Assembly (NCBI GenBank): GCA_026636295.1 | Contig: CP089455.1 | Span: 186,001 to 250,000, forward strand | Length of the DNA stretch: 64,000 bases | Reading direction: 5' to 3' | Source: Medakamo hakoo | Lineage: Eukaryota > Chlorophyta > Trebouxiophyceae > Coccomyxaceae | In this document: positions 19,244 to 29,478 of the stretch, piece after piece | Layout: every line of letters starts with the position of its first letter | Numbering within the stretch: position 1 is the stretch's first letter | Notes under the pieces: generated by a model | What the model was told of the DNA's origin: nothing | Seen by the model: the letters and a program-made list of their open reading frames with translations, nothing else | The model's database searches: none | Translations under genes and position numbers: made by a program

Positions 19244-20544
19244 CCCTCTCCGTCCAACGCACCAGGCCCGCGGGGACGCCGGCTTTTGGTCGCAGCGGTC
19301 GCGCTCGACGCCTTCCTCCTGCTCCCACCGGGCGGTGGAGGGTGAGGCGGCGGCGCCGTTGCCCGCCCGGCGGCGGCCGCGGCCGCGCGCCGCGACGCGC
19401 CGCCGCCAGGCAGGGGTGACGCCTCGCCCGCCGCCGCCCGTCGCCTCCCGGACGCAGCAGCGGCGCCACCAGCCAGCCCGCCAGCCTCTCCACCCTCACT
19501 GGGCCGGCACCCGAGCGCCGCGCCCCACAGGGCGATGAGCGCGGCCTCCGCCCGGCCGTGGTCGCGCTTGCGCCCCAGCAGGCCGCCTTTGGCGGTGAGG
19601 CTCGTGGACGGCGGCGGCGACGGCGAGGGCGGCGACGCGGCGCCCGCGCCGCCGCCCTCCCCACTCCCGGCTTCCCTCAACCACGCCCCCGCCAGCTCAC
19701 GCGACGCGTCTTTGGTCTGCCGCAACAGGCCCAAATCCCGCTTCCAGGCAGATGCGGGGACACTCAGCGCGGGCACGCCCGCTGCCGCCAGCGCCGCCCG
19801 CCACACGCCGTACGCGTAACCGGTGGCGAGCCAGGATAGGCGGCCGTTGTTGAAACCGGGGGCCGGGCGTTCGATGACGGCGAGCAAGGTGGGCGGGGTG
19901 GGCGAGGGGCGCGCGCGCGCGGCCGCGGCCGCGGCCGCGACGAGTTCAACCACCGCCGCCGGGTCGGGCCGGGAGCGGAGCGCTTTGCCCACCGCGACCT
20001 TTTCGACCGGCGTGTCGTGGACGGCGAGGAGGGTGAAAGCGGACCGGGCCGCGGCGGCCGTCGCGTCGGCCGCAGCAGCCGCGGCTGCCGCCGCGCCCGG
20101 CCCGCCCGCAGCCCCCTCCCACGCCTCCAGCGCGGCGCGGACGGCCGCCGACGGCGGTTGACCGTCACACGCCACGACAGCTAAAGCCCCCGAAACGTCC
20201 GGGTCGATGCCCAAGACGACCAGAGGGGCGGTGGAGGACGTGGAGGGCGCTGATTCGGCAGCCGCTGCTGCTGCTGCGTCTCCAGCCAGGCCACGCGTGA
20301 AGGCGAGGGACGGGAGGATGGGGGCTGGAGCCGACTCGCTCTCGTCCGCTGCATTCGTCGTCGCCATGGCCGACGTGAACCGGGTAGGGGTAAAGGCGGC
20401 CGGGTCGAGTGTGGCGCGGCGTGCCGGGCCGGACGCGGCCGTGGCCGCGAGCACAGCTGCGGGTTGGGGGCGGTTTGAATGAGATAGGTCAGACGAGGAA
20501 CGAAATGGAGGGTGAGCGACGTCAATCACGCATATACGACTCAC
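19240..20544 (-). CDS. MOC1: MOC1-type plastid Holliday junction resolvase
   Basis: MOC1 is a RuvC-like nuclease that resolves four-way junctions in chloroplast DNA and lets nucleoids segregate. A single exon gives 434 residues from 20544, or 375 from an ATG at 20367. The leader before 20367 is Ser/Arg/Ala-rich and transit-like, so the upstream start is favoured. Core motifs are VVLGIDPDVSGALAVV (first acidic residue), LLAVIERPAPGFNNGRLSWL (second), GYAYGVWRAALAAAG with ALSVPASAWKRDLGL, TKDASRELA, and LLGRKRDHGRAEAALIALWG, which carries the last metal ligands. Plants have DHGRADALLIA at this last site, so one Asp is Glu here, as RNase H folds tolerate. The C-terminal 60 residues are a basic, low-complexity tail. 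The gene is followed at once by the pfkB gene. Confidence 0.85.
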   Translation of the reverse strand: MSRICVIDVAHPPFRSSSDLSHSNRPQPAAVLAATAASGPARRATLDPAAFTPTRFTSAMATTNAADESESAPAPILPSLAFTRGLAGDAAAAAAAESAPSTSSTAPLVVLGIDPDVSGALAVVACDGQPPSAAVRAALEAWEGAAGGPGAAAAAAAAADATAAAARSAFTLLAVHDTPVEKVAVGKALRSRPDPAAVVELVAAAAAAARARPSPTPPTLLAVIERPAPGFNNGRLSWLATGYAYGVWRAALAAAGVPALSVPASAWKRDLGLLRQTKDASRELAGAWLREAGSGEGGGAGAASPPSPSPPPSTSLTAKGGLLGRKRDHGRAEAALIALWGAALGCRPSEGGEAGGLAGGAAAASGRRRAAAGEASPLPGGGASRRAAAAAAGRATAPPPHPPPPGGSRRKASSATAATKSRRPRGPGALDGEG

Positions 20545-21036
20545 GCGTCGGCATCACACGGTCGCGCTACACCCGTCCGGCTGCATTGCGGGCTCTGGCA
20601 ATGGGGGGAAGGCGGTCAACGGCCGCAAAAACCAATTGATGCGGCCCCTGTCGCCGGGCATTGCTCAACAAAACGCACCTCCCGCCCGGCGGGCCACGCC
20701 CGCCAGCATGGTGGAGGCTGGAAGCTGGAGCAGGCGTGCCTGCAGTCGCTCTGACGAGAGTGGCGGGCGTCCGGCTGGTGCGGTGTGGCGGAGCGCCGGC
20801 GCAGCAGAGCAGCGCATGGCGGCGGGCGCGCGCGTGGGCAGAGTGGGATGCGACCTCGACCTCGCACCCTCACCTCCACCCTCCCATTCATGTCACTTCC
20901 GCTGCTGCTTCGTCCTGTTGGCCGTCCACCTCCCCGCCTCCCACCCAACGAGCGCGTACCCCCGTCAAAAAACAACACGCCCAACAAACAAAGCACTCGC
21001 GTCACAAAGCTCTCACGTCTCTTAACTCCCTCTCCC
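20545..21036. other. Tandem intergenic region, no gene seen
   Basis: The 492 bp lie between the stop of the S9-like gene and the start of MOC1, both on the minus strand. They should hold the first gene's 3' UTR and the MOC1 promoter. Composition is less biased around 20900-21010. No gene is supported. Confidence 0.5.
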
Positions 21037-23869
21037 TCACGTCCCCAGCCGCGAGGCCTCCCTCAGTTTATCGGGGTCGACGACGCGCACGCGCGTCCCG
21101 TCGGCGGACGCTTCCGCCGACACGGTCGGCCCCTTCACGACATCAACGTTGGCGCCGACCACGCCCAGCGCGGGGCCCGCCCGCCCGCCGGCGCACGCGG
21201 CCATGAACTGCTCCCCGCGAGACCCGTAGTCCAGCCGGTCTTCATCCGTGCGCAGGGACGCGCCCGCCAGGTTGGGGTAGATGTACAGGCGGACGTCCGG
21301 GACGGGCGGCGTCCCCGTCGTCTCATTCCCGGCCGCGGCCGCGGCGGCAAACGCGCGCGTGGCCGCGAGCAGGCCGGGGTCGTCCCGGCCGCCCGCGCCC
21401 ATCATCAGGCCGCGCAGTCGCAGGCCGGACACGGCGTTGAGTGGGGAGGCGGCGGCGGCGGCGGCGGCCGCGGCTTCCGGCGTCAGCGCCGCGGCCGCTT
21501 CGGGCGTCGTCGTGTTGAGCGCGCCCGCCACGTACGGCTGCATGACGCCGCCCGGGTACATGACGGCCGGCGTCTTCAGGGCGGGCAGGCCGCCGTACGA
21601 CGCCGCACAGGCGTTGAAGGTCTCCGCCCGCATGGTCGCGGCCGCCAGGGCGGAGTAGCCGCCGTACCCCTTGCCCGCGACCGACACCTGGCCAGGCGCC
21701 GTGACGTTGGCGGTGGAAATCGCCCACTCCGCCGCATCGACGTAGTCGTCCAGCATGCCCTTGGCCCACTGGCCCGCGCCCGCTGCCGCAAAGGCTTTGC
21801 CAAAGCCCGTCGCGCCGCGGGAGTTGACTTGGAGGACGGCATACCCGCGGTTGGCGAGCATCTGGACGGTGGACGCAAAGCCCCACTTCTCGCGCCCCCA
21901 GGGGGACGGGCGCACCGCGACGACGAGGGGGACGGCCGTGCCGTTGGGCACGCCCACGGGCATGGTCAGGTAGCACGGCAGCTCCAGGCCGTCGCGGGCC
22001 GTGATGATGACGCCCTCCTGGGGGGCGAGCGTGTAGTTGGCCAGGTTGGCAAGCTCGGGCACGCCCGCCTTGACGACGCCCGCCGACCGGTCGTAGTAGT
22101 AATAGGTGTTGGGGCGGACGTCGGACGTCAGTTTCACGACGGATTTGGCGCCGTCGGCCGTCGTGGACAGAATGGACCAGTCGCCCGACCCGTTGAAAAA
22201 GGCCGTGAGGGTGGCCACGTCCGCCTTGCCCTGCGGCGTCAGCGGCGCCCACGACCGGCGCAGCCAGTCGGCGGCGGACGCGGTGGGAGCGCCGGTCGCG
22301 GGGTCGATGACGACTTCGACGACGTCCGCACCGTGCGCGTCGTCCGACACCGGCGCTTTTTCAAGCACGCTCCCGTCCGCCGTCGACACGCGCACCAAGC
22401 GCGCGGCGGGCGCGTCCAGAGAGGACAGCACCCACATCCCCTTCCCGTCCGGCGTGAACGCCGCGCCGGAGTGGCCCGCCGCCGTGATGGGGCTGAAGAT
22501 GTCGCCCGGGCCCCATTTGGCGACCTCGGGCCACACGGACGCGTCGGCTTCCGCGGCTTTCTCGCCGCCGCCGTGGATGGAGTCGCGCACGCGCAGGCTC
22601 GACCAGCCGCCAGGCAGCGCCGCCCGCGCGCCGCGGACGTGCAGCCTGGCGTCAGGCACCCAGGCCACGACGTCGCCCGGATTTTCCACGTCGGCCAGCA
22701 GGCGGCCGGACGTCAGGTTGAGGCGCCAGACGTCGAACAGGTCGGGCGCGCGGGCGTCGACGGTGACCAGCGCTTCGTCCGGCGCACCCGGCGACAGGAA
22801 AAGTTCCGCCACCCGCATGCCGCGGCCCCACGCGCCCTTGCCGCCGGCGGCGGGGGAGGCGGCGGCCGTCGCGTTCAGCCCCGACGCGCGCGGGGGCGCG
22901 GGCCGCCCGGACGCGCCCGCCCGCACCAGCTCCTCCCCGTTCGGGCGGTCGGAGCCCAGGCGCGGGAGCAGGTCGACGGGCGCCGCGCCCGGCTCCAGGC
23001 CCTGGCGATACAGCCGGAACCGGGAGCCGCCGCCCCGGTCGTACAGGTACAGCACGTGCTGGGAGTCGGCGGTCCACTGGAACTGGCCGGACGCCATGTC
23101 CCACGGGCCTTCCGTCGTCAGCGGCCGCACGGGGAAGGAGTTGTTGACCGGCCCGATCCAGATGTTGAGGGCATTGTCCCGCCCGGCGGGCGCCAGGTAG
23201 GTGAGCCACTTCCCGTCGGGCGACAGTTCGGGGTCGGTCGCCAGCGGGGAGGCGTAGATGTACTCCAGCGGGATGAGGGGCGGGAGGTCGGCCTGGGGGG
23301 GAGTGCGTGTGTGGGATGGGATGGGATGGAGATGTGGGGATGGAGGGGTGGAGCGCGGGGAGGAGCCGGGCGCGAGCTGGCGGGAGGGGTGTGTGCTTTT
23401 TTTGCGTTCGCCGCGGCCGCGTGGTCGTGCCGTAAATTCGGTTCAACCCTTGCCGGCGGCGACGCAGACCGCCTCGGCTGCGTCGGCGAGCAGTCCGCGT
23501 GGGCGGGAGCGTCCTCCCGGCGCCGTCGCGGCGTGCGACGTCCAAGGAGGCGGTGGCCACGGCGGAGCGGGGCGTGCGGCTTCATCTCTTCGAGACTGAC
23601 TGGTTGCCCGCGCCCCCTCGCACGGCGCGGCCACGGGGGCGCCAGGCCTCAATCAGGGCCACGATGCGCATGCCTTGCCCCCCTCTTACACGCACCAGGT
23701 AGGCGGCCGACCCGTTGGCCGGCGGTGCCGCAGGCTGGACGAGAGTCGGCGCGGCCGCGTCGGTCGATGCCGCGGTCACTGCGCCGTGCGCTTCGTCGGC
23801 CCGGGCCACGCGCGACGACGACGCCAGGGCCACCAGGGCGAGCAGGGCCGCCCCGGACCAGCGCGCCAT
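21037..23869 (-). CDS. Secreted S9 (prolyl oligopeptidase/DPP) family protein lacking catalytic Ser and His
   Basis: Exons are 23869-23696 and 23292-21037, joined in phase 0, giving 809 residues. MARWSGAALLALVALASSSR is a clear signal peptide ending near VARADE, so the protein enters the secretory route. After the splice, ADLPPLIPLEYIYASP and PELSPDGKWLTYLAP start an S9C-type beta-propeller; WTADSQHVLYLYDRGGGSRF is a further blade. The alpha/beta-hydrolase half includes LQVNSRGATGFGKAF (oxyanion region) and GMLDDYVDAAEWAI. At the nucleophile elbow the expected G-x-S-x-G-G reads GKGYGG (598-603), so the serine is glycine. The region that normally carries the catalytic His (E-G-H) reads PNLAGASLRTDEDR. 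The frame is intact, so this is probably a pseudopeptidase rather than a decayed gene. Confidence 0.8.
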
Positions 23870-24016
23870 CGGACGTACGCGAGGTGGCGGGCTTGGTTTT
23901 TCCCTTGATTCCGTGAGGAGGAGGAGAAAGAAAAAAACACTAGACTGACTCACAGCTTCATCGCGAGTGCGCGCGGACGGACCCGCAAATTCTTTCTCGA
24001 CACGCACGGCCCAGCC
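23870..24016. promoter_or_regulatory. Shared 147-bp divergent promoter region
   Basis: This is the only spacer between the starts of the S9-like gene (minus) and the small gene at 24017 (plus). It includes a purine-rich stretch near 23915. The function is inferred from layout. Confidence 0.4.
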
Positions 24017-24553
24017 ATGCCGGGCCTCGCGCCTCTCCCCCGCTCTGCCCTGGTCGACCGGTACAACGGCCGAAGCGCCCTGGCCGAAGCGGCGACGTTG
24101 ACTGTCAAGCTGGAACGCGTGGATGGCGGCGTCGCCTCCCTTGACGTGAACAACAGCGCTCCACCGCCGCCGTCCACCCCGCTCCTGCCTCCAGCGCCTG
24201 CACCAGCCCCACCCGCGCCCGCCACGCCGCGCCCACCACCACCCCAACCTCCCATCCCGTTGCTGACGGGCGAGGACTTGCGCGCCTTTGCGTCCGGCCT
24301 GCGCACGGTCGCCGTCTCCGCCCTGAATCTACTGAGCGAGGGCCTCGACAAAATGGAGGAGGTGAGGGACATCCTGTCGGACATCTTGGAGTGCGCGCGG
24401 GAAGCCCGGGACGCGGCGCCCTGGTCGCGGCGGCGCCGGCGGTCAGGCGCAGCCCGCCGGTCTGGTGGTGGGAGCGGGACGGGCGTGCGGAGTGGTGGGG
24501 TGACGACGCGGGGCGCGGCCGCGCGGCGGCGCGCGCGCAGCCGCGGGTGGTGA
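24017..24553 (+). CDS. Small protein of unknown function with Pro-rich linker and helical segment
   Basis: A 178-residue frame starts MPGLAPLPRSALVDRYNGRS. The first 50 residues look folded, residues 48-80 are a Pro/Ala linker, and GEDLRAFASGLRTVAVSALN to ILSDILECAREARDAA forms amphipathic helix. The tail is Arg/Gly-rich and probably disordered. I do not recognise the family. The helix spans a GTGAGG that could act as a donor (24361) with an acceptor at 24660 (TTGCAG), giving a different basic C-terminus, but that exon would lie antisense to the neighbouring gene's last exon. The unspliced reading is preferred because it leaves the two genes convergent and separate. Confidence 0.5.
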   Translation: MPGLAPLPRSALVDRYNGRSALAEAATLTVKLERVDGGVASLDVNNSAPPPPSTPLLPPAPAPAPPAPATPRPPPPQPPIPLLTGEDLRAFASGLRTVAVSALNLLSEGLDKMEEVRDILSDILECAREARDAAPWSRRRRRSGAARRSGGGSGTGVRSGGVTTRGAAARRRARSRGW

Positions 24554-24676
24554 GGAGAGGGTTTGTTTGGGGGAGAGGGAAATGCCGCACCTGCGCCGCC
24601 TTGCCCCCCGCTGCTTTTCATGTGTAACAACAACGAGTGTGTGCGTCTTTTGTGTTGCAGTTCAAGCGCCGCCCTC

Positions 24677-25172
24677 CTACGCCGCGCGCCGCCGCCGCCG
24701 AGCGGCCGCGCCTGGGCCGCCCGCCCGCCCTCTTCCTCCCGTCGCGGGGACGCCGTATCCAAAGACGCCGGTGCTAACGATGCGCATGACGATGACGATG
24801 CTGTGTGGGAGTGGGTGTGGGCGCGTTGTGTGGGAGGTGGGCGTGCGTGTGACGATGGACGATGAGGAGATGGTTGGCTAGGTCGGAAAGCGCGTCTGCG
24901 ACGAGGGCAAGCGCGCATGCGTCGCCCGCCACGGCCCGTTCCGCCAATCCACCCCGCCATTCCATCCACACAGGCCCAGCCGTGCATGTCGGCGGTGAGC
25001 TCACACCGCCAAGAAAAACACGAACTCACCCAAAGATGACGCCCGCGCTCATGAGCTGCTTCTTGCTGTCATTTTGCTCGGCCGCAATTGCTTTTCCTGC
25101 GAGCAATGCTCCGGATCCCGCAAACAGCAGGCCGCCGACGACGGCCAGGACTTTGCTAGTCGTGTCCGCCAT
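24677..25172 (-). CDS. Small two-helix membrane protein
   Basis: Exon 1 is 25172-25030 and encodes MADTTSKVLAVVGGLLFAGS, continuing through GALLAGKAIAAEQNDSKKQL to MSAGVIFG, where a GTGAGT donor splits a Gly codon (phase 2). The best continuation is an acceptor CACACAG at 24801 with exon 2 at 24800-24677, which restores the phase and adds IVIVMRIVSTGVFGYGV and a basic, Arg-rich end. The result is 88 residues with two hydrophobic segments. I do not recognise the family; a mitochondrial or ER membrane protein is possible. Exon 1 is well supported and exon 2 moderately so. Confidence 0.5.
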
Positions 25173-25421
25173 TTTGTGGTGGGAGGGGAAGGCGCGTCTA
25201 AAGAATCGGAAACAAAAAAATCGATGAGTGTCTGGCGACAAAGAAACCCTCTCCCAAAGAGGACCCCACCTCTCTCCATCCATCCATCCCGCCCATCATC
25301 AGCGGGACGGCCCGGGACACGCCCACCCTACGCAGCGGGCACGCCCAGCTCCATCCATCGACAAAAAGGCGGCGCGAAAGGCCTCACACCACCGCCGGCG
25401 ACGCGGCGGCTCTCTCTACTT

Positions 25422-27657
25422 CTAGGCAGCGGGCGCGCCCGCGCCCGCCGCCCGCTTGCCGCCGCTCTTCTTGCCGTTGACGGGCACGCCGCCGCCGCCG
25501 CCGCCGTGCAGCGACCCGCCGTCCACGCTCGCCAAAGACGCCAGGCCGTCGCCGGACGCCAAAGACGCCGTCGCCGGCAGCGCGTCCGGCTTCTTGCGCC
25601 ACCCCATCAGTTCCAGGCTCTTGATCTGTTCGCGGACGTGGTGCGGGACCAGGCCCTCCCACTCGTCCGTCCCCGCCCGGATGGATTCCGACACCCGCTT
25701 GGACACGTCGCCGTGCTGCAGCAGCTCGGCGTTGAAGTTTTTGACGGGGACGATCGTGCCGCGCTCCAGGATGAATTCGTATAGCTTCTGCGATTCCGGG
25801 TCGACTTTCAGGTTGTCGGCCGTCACCAGCTCGCCCGTCTTGGGGTCGAGCGTCGGGTAGACAAACAGCTGGACGGAGAACTTGAGCAGGCGGCCAAAGC
25901 CTTCCAGGATGCCGCCGGGCAGGTCGGAGTAGTGCTTGTCCTTGAACAGCTGGCGCAGCGTGGGCACGCCCATCGCAATGACGATCGGCTCCTGCGTGAA
26001 CGTCGACAGGTACGCGGCCAGCTTGAAGTACCGGGAGTAGTTGGAGATCATGACGGTGTAGCCCATGGTGGCCAGCGCGTCGATGCGCTGCAGGAAGGCG
26101 TCCTCCTGGATGCCGGAGTTGGTCGTCCAGTCCAACAGGTCGCCGCCCTCCATCATGTCCCGGGTCGTCAGCTCCAGGAGGACCATGGTGTCCTCGCGGA
26201 CGACGCACTCCGCGTCGCTGGACGCGGACGCGGCCGGTGCGCCGCCGCCGCCGCCGGTCTTTTTGGCGTCGACCGGGTTGTCGCAAAAGAATTGCTGGGC
26301 CGCGGACATGAGCATGTCGTTGTGCAGGTTGGTGAAGGGGCGGAACCGCCCGCGCACGGCCAGGACGTTCTTCTTGTACAGGGCCTCGTGCGGGACGAGC
26401 AGCGCGCCGGACGGGTCGAAGAGCGCGGCGTCGCACAGGCCCTGCTGGACGAGGCGCAGCGCCGCCACCCGGTTGTCGACCGCGGAGAAGAAGGGGCCCG
26501 TGAAGTCGATGGCGTCGACCTCGATGCGCGACCGGTCCAGGTCGTCGAGCAGCGCGCCGAGGACGGCGTCGATGACTTCGCCGCCGGCGGGGGCGTGGGC
26601 GGAGGAGGAGGAGGAGGAGGACGACCGGCTGGAGTGGCGGCCGTGGTGGTTCTTGGACGCCGCCGCCCGGTCGGCCGCCGCGAGGACGGCGTGCACAAAG
26701 TTCACGCCCAGGACGCCGAGCGCTTCCTGCTGCTCCTGCGCCGTCCGGTCAAACATGCGGACGTGCAGCATGACGGCGCTGGGGGGCGCGCCCGGCAGCG
26801 GCTGGAACTTGATGCCAAACCAGCCGTGGCATTCATTGTCCCGGCCAAAGGCGCGGGCGACGACCGTGTCGGCAAACGCGAAAAACGCGGTCGACCGCCC
26901 GCGCTGCTTGCGCAGGTTGAGGAAGCACGACAGGTACTCGTACTCCAGCATGGCTTCCACGCGCTCGCGCGTGACGTAGCGCGCGGCCGCGCCGTACATG
27001 GTGTCGGAGATCAGCATGTCGTACGCCGACACGGACTTCGCGATGGTCCCCGCCGCGCCGCCGACCCGGAAGAACCAGCGCGCGACTTCCTGGCCCGCCC
27101 CGATCTCGGCGAAGACGCCGTACCACTTGGGATTTAAATTGATGGCCAGCGCTTTCTGGGCGGTGGCGGCGTAGCGCGACCCGGAGGACGAGTCGGACGC
27201 GTCGGACGAGGCGGCGGCGGCGGCGCGCTGTTTTTGGGGGGTTGAGGATGGAGACAGGGGGGGTGAGGGGGTGCGCGCCTGGAGAGTCTGGGGGGCAGGG
27301 GAAAAAAAACAGGCGCTCCTCGCTGCCTCTCGCTCTCGCTCTCGCGACGCGGGCGCGACCGCCCGCGTGCTCCACCCTCCTCGCCCCTCCTCCGCCAGGA
27401 GACCAGGCCGCCAGGCGTCCCCCCCCCCGCAAACAAAAACTCCATCGACAAAAACGCACCGCCACGACACTCCGCAGGCCGGCGACCCGGCGGCCGGCGG
27501 CGGCAGCACGCGGGGCTGGCAGTCGGGACGCGACCGGCGTGGAGACGCGGCCACAAATGCCGGCTCCACCTGACGGGCTGGCGAGGCCACCTCTCGGCCG
27601 GCCCAGGGCGGGCGGGCGGGTGGCGGACGCCGCCGGCGCGGTGAGGGAGGCGTGCAT
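25422..27657 (-). CDS. Plastid-targeted conserved protein of bacterial type, function unknown
   Basis: Exons are 27657-27460 and 27227-25422, phase 0, giving 667 residues. Exon 1 (MHASLTAPAASATRPPALGR onward, 66 residues) is a typical transit peptide. The mature part begins KALAINLNPKWYGVFAEIGA, then QEVARWFFRVGGAAGTIAKS, with FADTVVARAFGRDNECHGWF and LGVLGVNFVHAVL. I recall this pattern from a bacterial family often labelled TonB-dependent receptor, although it has no beta-barrel features, so that label should not be transferred. Later blocks include TVMISNYSRYFKLAAYLSTF and GRLLKFSVQLFVYPTLDP. There is no obvious catalytic motif. The C-terminus is Gly-rich. It shares a 279-bp spacer with the nucleoporin gene. 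Confidence 0.75.
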
Positions 27658-27936
27658 GTTTTCAATGCACCACGCGCGAGTTTCTCCGACGCGATTGACA
27701 GAGGCCGAGCGAAACGGACGGGCAGAACCCCGTGTCCGGAGCCCGGCGCACAGAGGAGCGAGAGGGTGGGTGTGTCAGGCGTTCGTCCGCGGAGGTCAGC
27801 GTCCGCGGAGGAAAGGTTGACCGGTGGGCCGGCGTCGCGAAAATGATGTCTGTGTGAGAGGGTGTGTGCGCGTTGCAGCGTTCGCGCAGCGTCGTCGTCG
27901 CTCCCTCTCAACGTCACTTCTTCGTCTTTTTCCGTC
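27658..27936. promoter_or_regulatory. Shared divergent promoter region
   Basis: These 279 bp lie between the starts of the plastid protein gene (minus) and the FG nucleoporin gene (plus). A minus-strand frame continues to 27962, but its ATG would overlap the nucleoporin's own ATG, so I regard it as non-coding. Confidence 0.4.
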
Positions 27937-29435
27937 ATGGCCGGCTGGGGCGGCGGCGGCAACCAGGTGCGTGTGCTCCCGCGCTGTAGCTCAAGCTGCT
28001 GCGCACCCAGCCACAGCCGCCCCGTGCTGTGGTGGCGTGTGCACTCTGCTGCTGGTGAGGCCCTCTCTCGTGTGCGCGCGTGCGCCCGAACGAATGCTCC
28101 TCACGCCACAACACTCCGACCAAACAGCACGCCTGGGGCGCCGGCTTCCGGCCCGGAGGCGGCGGGTCGTCCGCCAGCAGCGGCGCGACGTCAGCCTTCG
28201 GAGGTGGAGGCTTTGCCTCCAACAACCGCTTCGCGCCCCTTGCGTTTGGCGGCGGGCGCGGCGGCGGCGGCGGCGGCGCCAACCCTCCACAACAGCAACA
28301 GCACGACTGGCGGGCCGTCGTCCGCAATGACACGGTGCACGAGCGGCCACGGTGGCCGGCCACCTGTTACGGTCATGCCCGTTCATCCGCCTGCGACTTT
28401 GTGGGCGACGTCTCTCCCGAGGAAGCGCGGTGGGCGGCGCAAGCAGCGGGCGGCGGCGGGCCGAGCGCTGGGCCAGGCACGGCTGCGTCCGCACTGGCGC
28501 CCGTCCTGGCCGAGGCTCGCCGGGCAGAAGACCGGGCGTTTGAGAGCCTGGCGCGTGGGCCACGCCCACCATCCCTGGGCGGCGGCGGCGCGCCGCCCGT
28601 GGTCGTCCCACCGCCCGACTACTCGGGCGGGCGGGTGGCCTGGGCCGCGCTGGCTTGGGGCAGCGCCACCCGGCCCGGCGGTTTCGGGGGGGGAGGCCCC
28701 TTTGGCGGCGGAGGGGTCGCGTTTGGCGCACCGCCGTCCACGCCAGCCGCCCAGACCGTGTCCGCGTTCGGCGCGTCGGGCCCCGCGGCGGGAGGAGGGT
28801 TTGGCGCGTTTGGTGGTGGTGGTGGAGGTGGAGGCGGTGGTGGCTTTGGCGCGTTCGGCGCCCAGCCCGCCCAGCCCGCGTTCGGCGCGGCTGCCAGCCA
28901 GCCGGCTGCCGCCTTTGGCTCGCCCGCCACGGCGTTTGGTGGGGCGGCGCCCGCGTTTGGGCAGGCGGCGGCGGCGGCGCCGGCCCCTCAGGGTGGCCCG
29001 TTTGGCGCGCCGCCGGCGCCTGCCGCTGCAGGTGGCGGCTTTGGCGCATTTGGCGCGCCGCCCGCCGCCGCCGCCGCGCCGGCCTTTGGCCAGCCGCAAG
29101 TAGCTGCTGCGGCGCCTGCGTTTGGAGGTGGTGCGTTCGGCCAGGCGCCCGCCGCGTTTGGGGCGGGCGCGTTCGGCCAGCCCGCCCCGGCGCAGCAACC
29201 TATCGCGTTTGGCGGCGGCTTCTCCGCCGCCCAGGCCGCCGCCCAGCCCGCGGGGAAGGCCGCCGCCCCTCTGCCGCCCAACGCTCCACCGGGAGCGTTC
29301 GCCGCCGCACACGGCTTGGGCAACCCAGACGACCCGGCGGTCGTTGCTGCCGCAAAGGCTGACCCCTGGGCCGCGCCCGCGTTTCTGCCCGGCGCCATTC
29401 CGGAGGACGCGCCGCCCGCGGAAGCGTGCCGTTAG
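27937..29435 (+). CDS. FG-repeat nucleoporin related to NUP42/CG1
   Basis: Exons are 27937-27966 (MAGWGGGGNQ) and 28128-29435, phase 0, giving 445 residues. VRNDTVHERPRWPATCYGHA followed by CDFVGDVSPEEARWAA matches the conserved block of plant CG1/NUP42-type proteins (FKNERPMW-x-x-TCYGH, C-D-x-x-GDISYEELR). Residues from about 200 to 390 are dense FG repeats of the GAFGxP and AFGA type, forming the permeability-barrier phase. The end AFLPGAIPEDAPPAEA resembles the family's GKIPE-x-x-PP tail, which in NUP42 binds Gle1. Family members usually start with a CCCH zinc finger. None is present here, nor could one fit in the 10-codon first exon. Confidence 0.75.
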
Positions 29436-29478
29436 TTTTTTTGTAGAGAAAGAAAGAGACACACGCGTGTTAACAGAT

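Noticed and set aside
20785-23916. A 1043-codon plus-strand frame over the S9-like gene
   Set aside because: It is Arg/Gly/His-rich with no recognisable fold. It exists because antisense of GC-third-position codons avoids stops.
24661-24780. Second exon for the gene at 24017 (FKRRPPTPRAAAAERPRLG)
   Set aside because: It would be antisense to exon 2 of the small membrane protein, and the unspliced frame keeps a better helix. Not excluded without RNA data.
25422-27657. Label of TonB-dependent receptor or nucleotide adenylyltransferase for the plastid protein
   Set aside because: No beta-barrel, TonB box or H-x-G-H motif is visible. The labels are database habits for this family.
27658-27962. 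Upstream extension of the plastid protein gene starting MPPPPQPAMTEKDEE
   Set aside because: It would overlap the divergent nucleoporin start codon and read through non-conserved sequence; the transit-peptide start at 27657 fits better.
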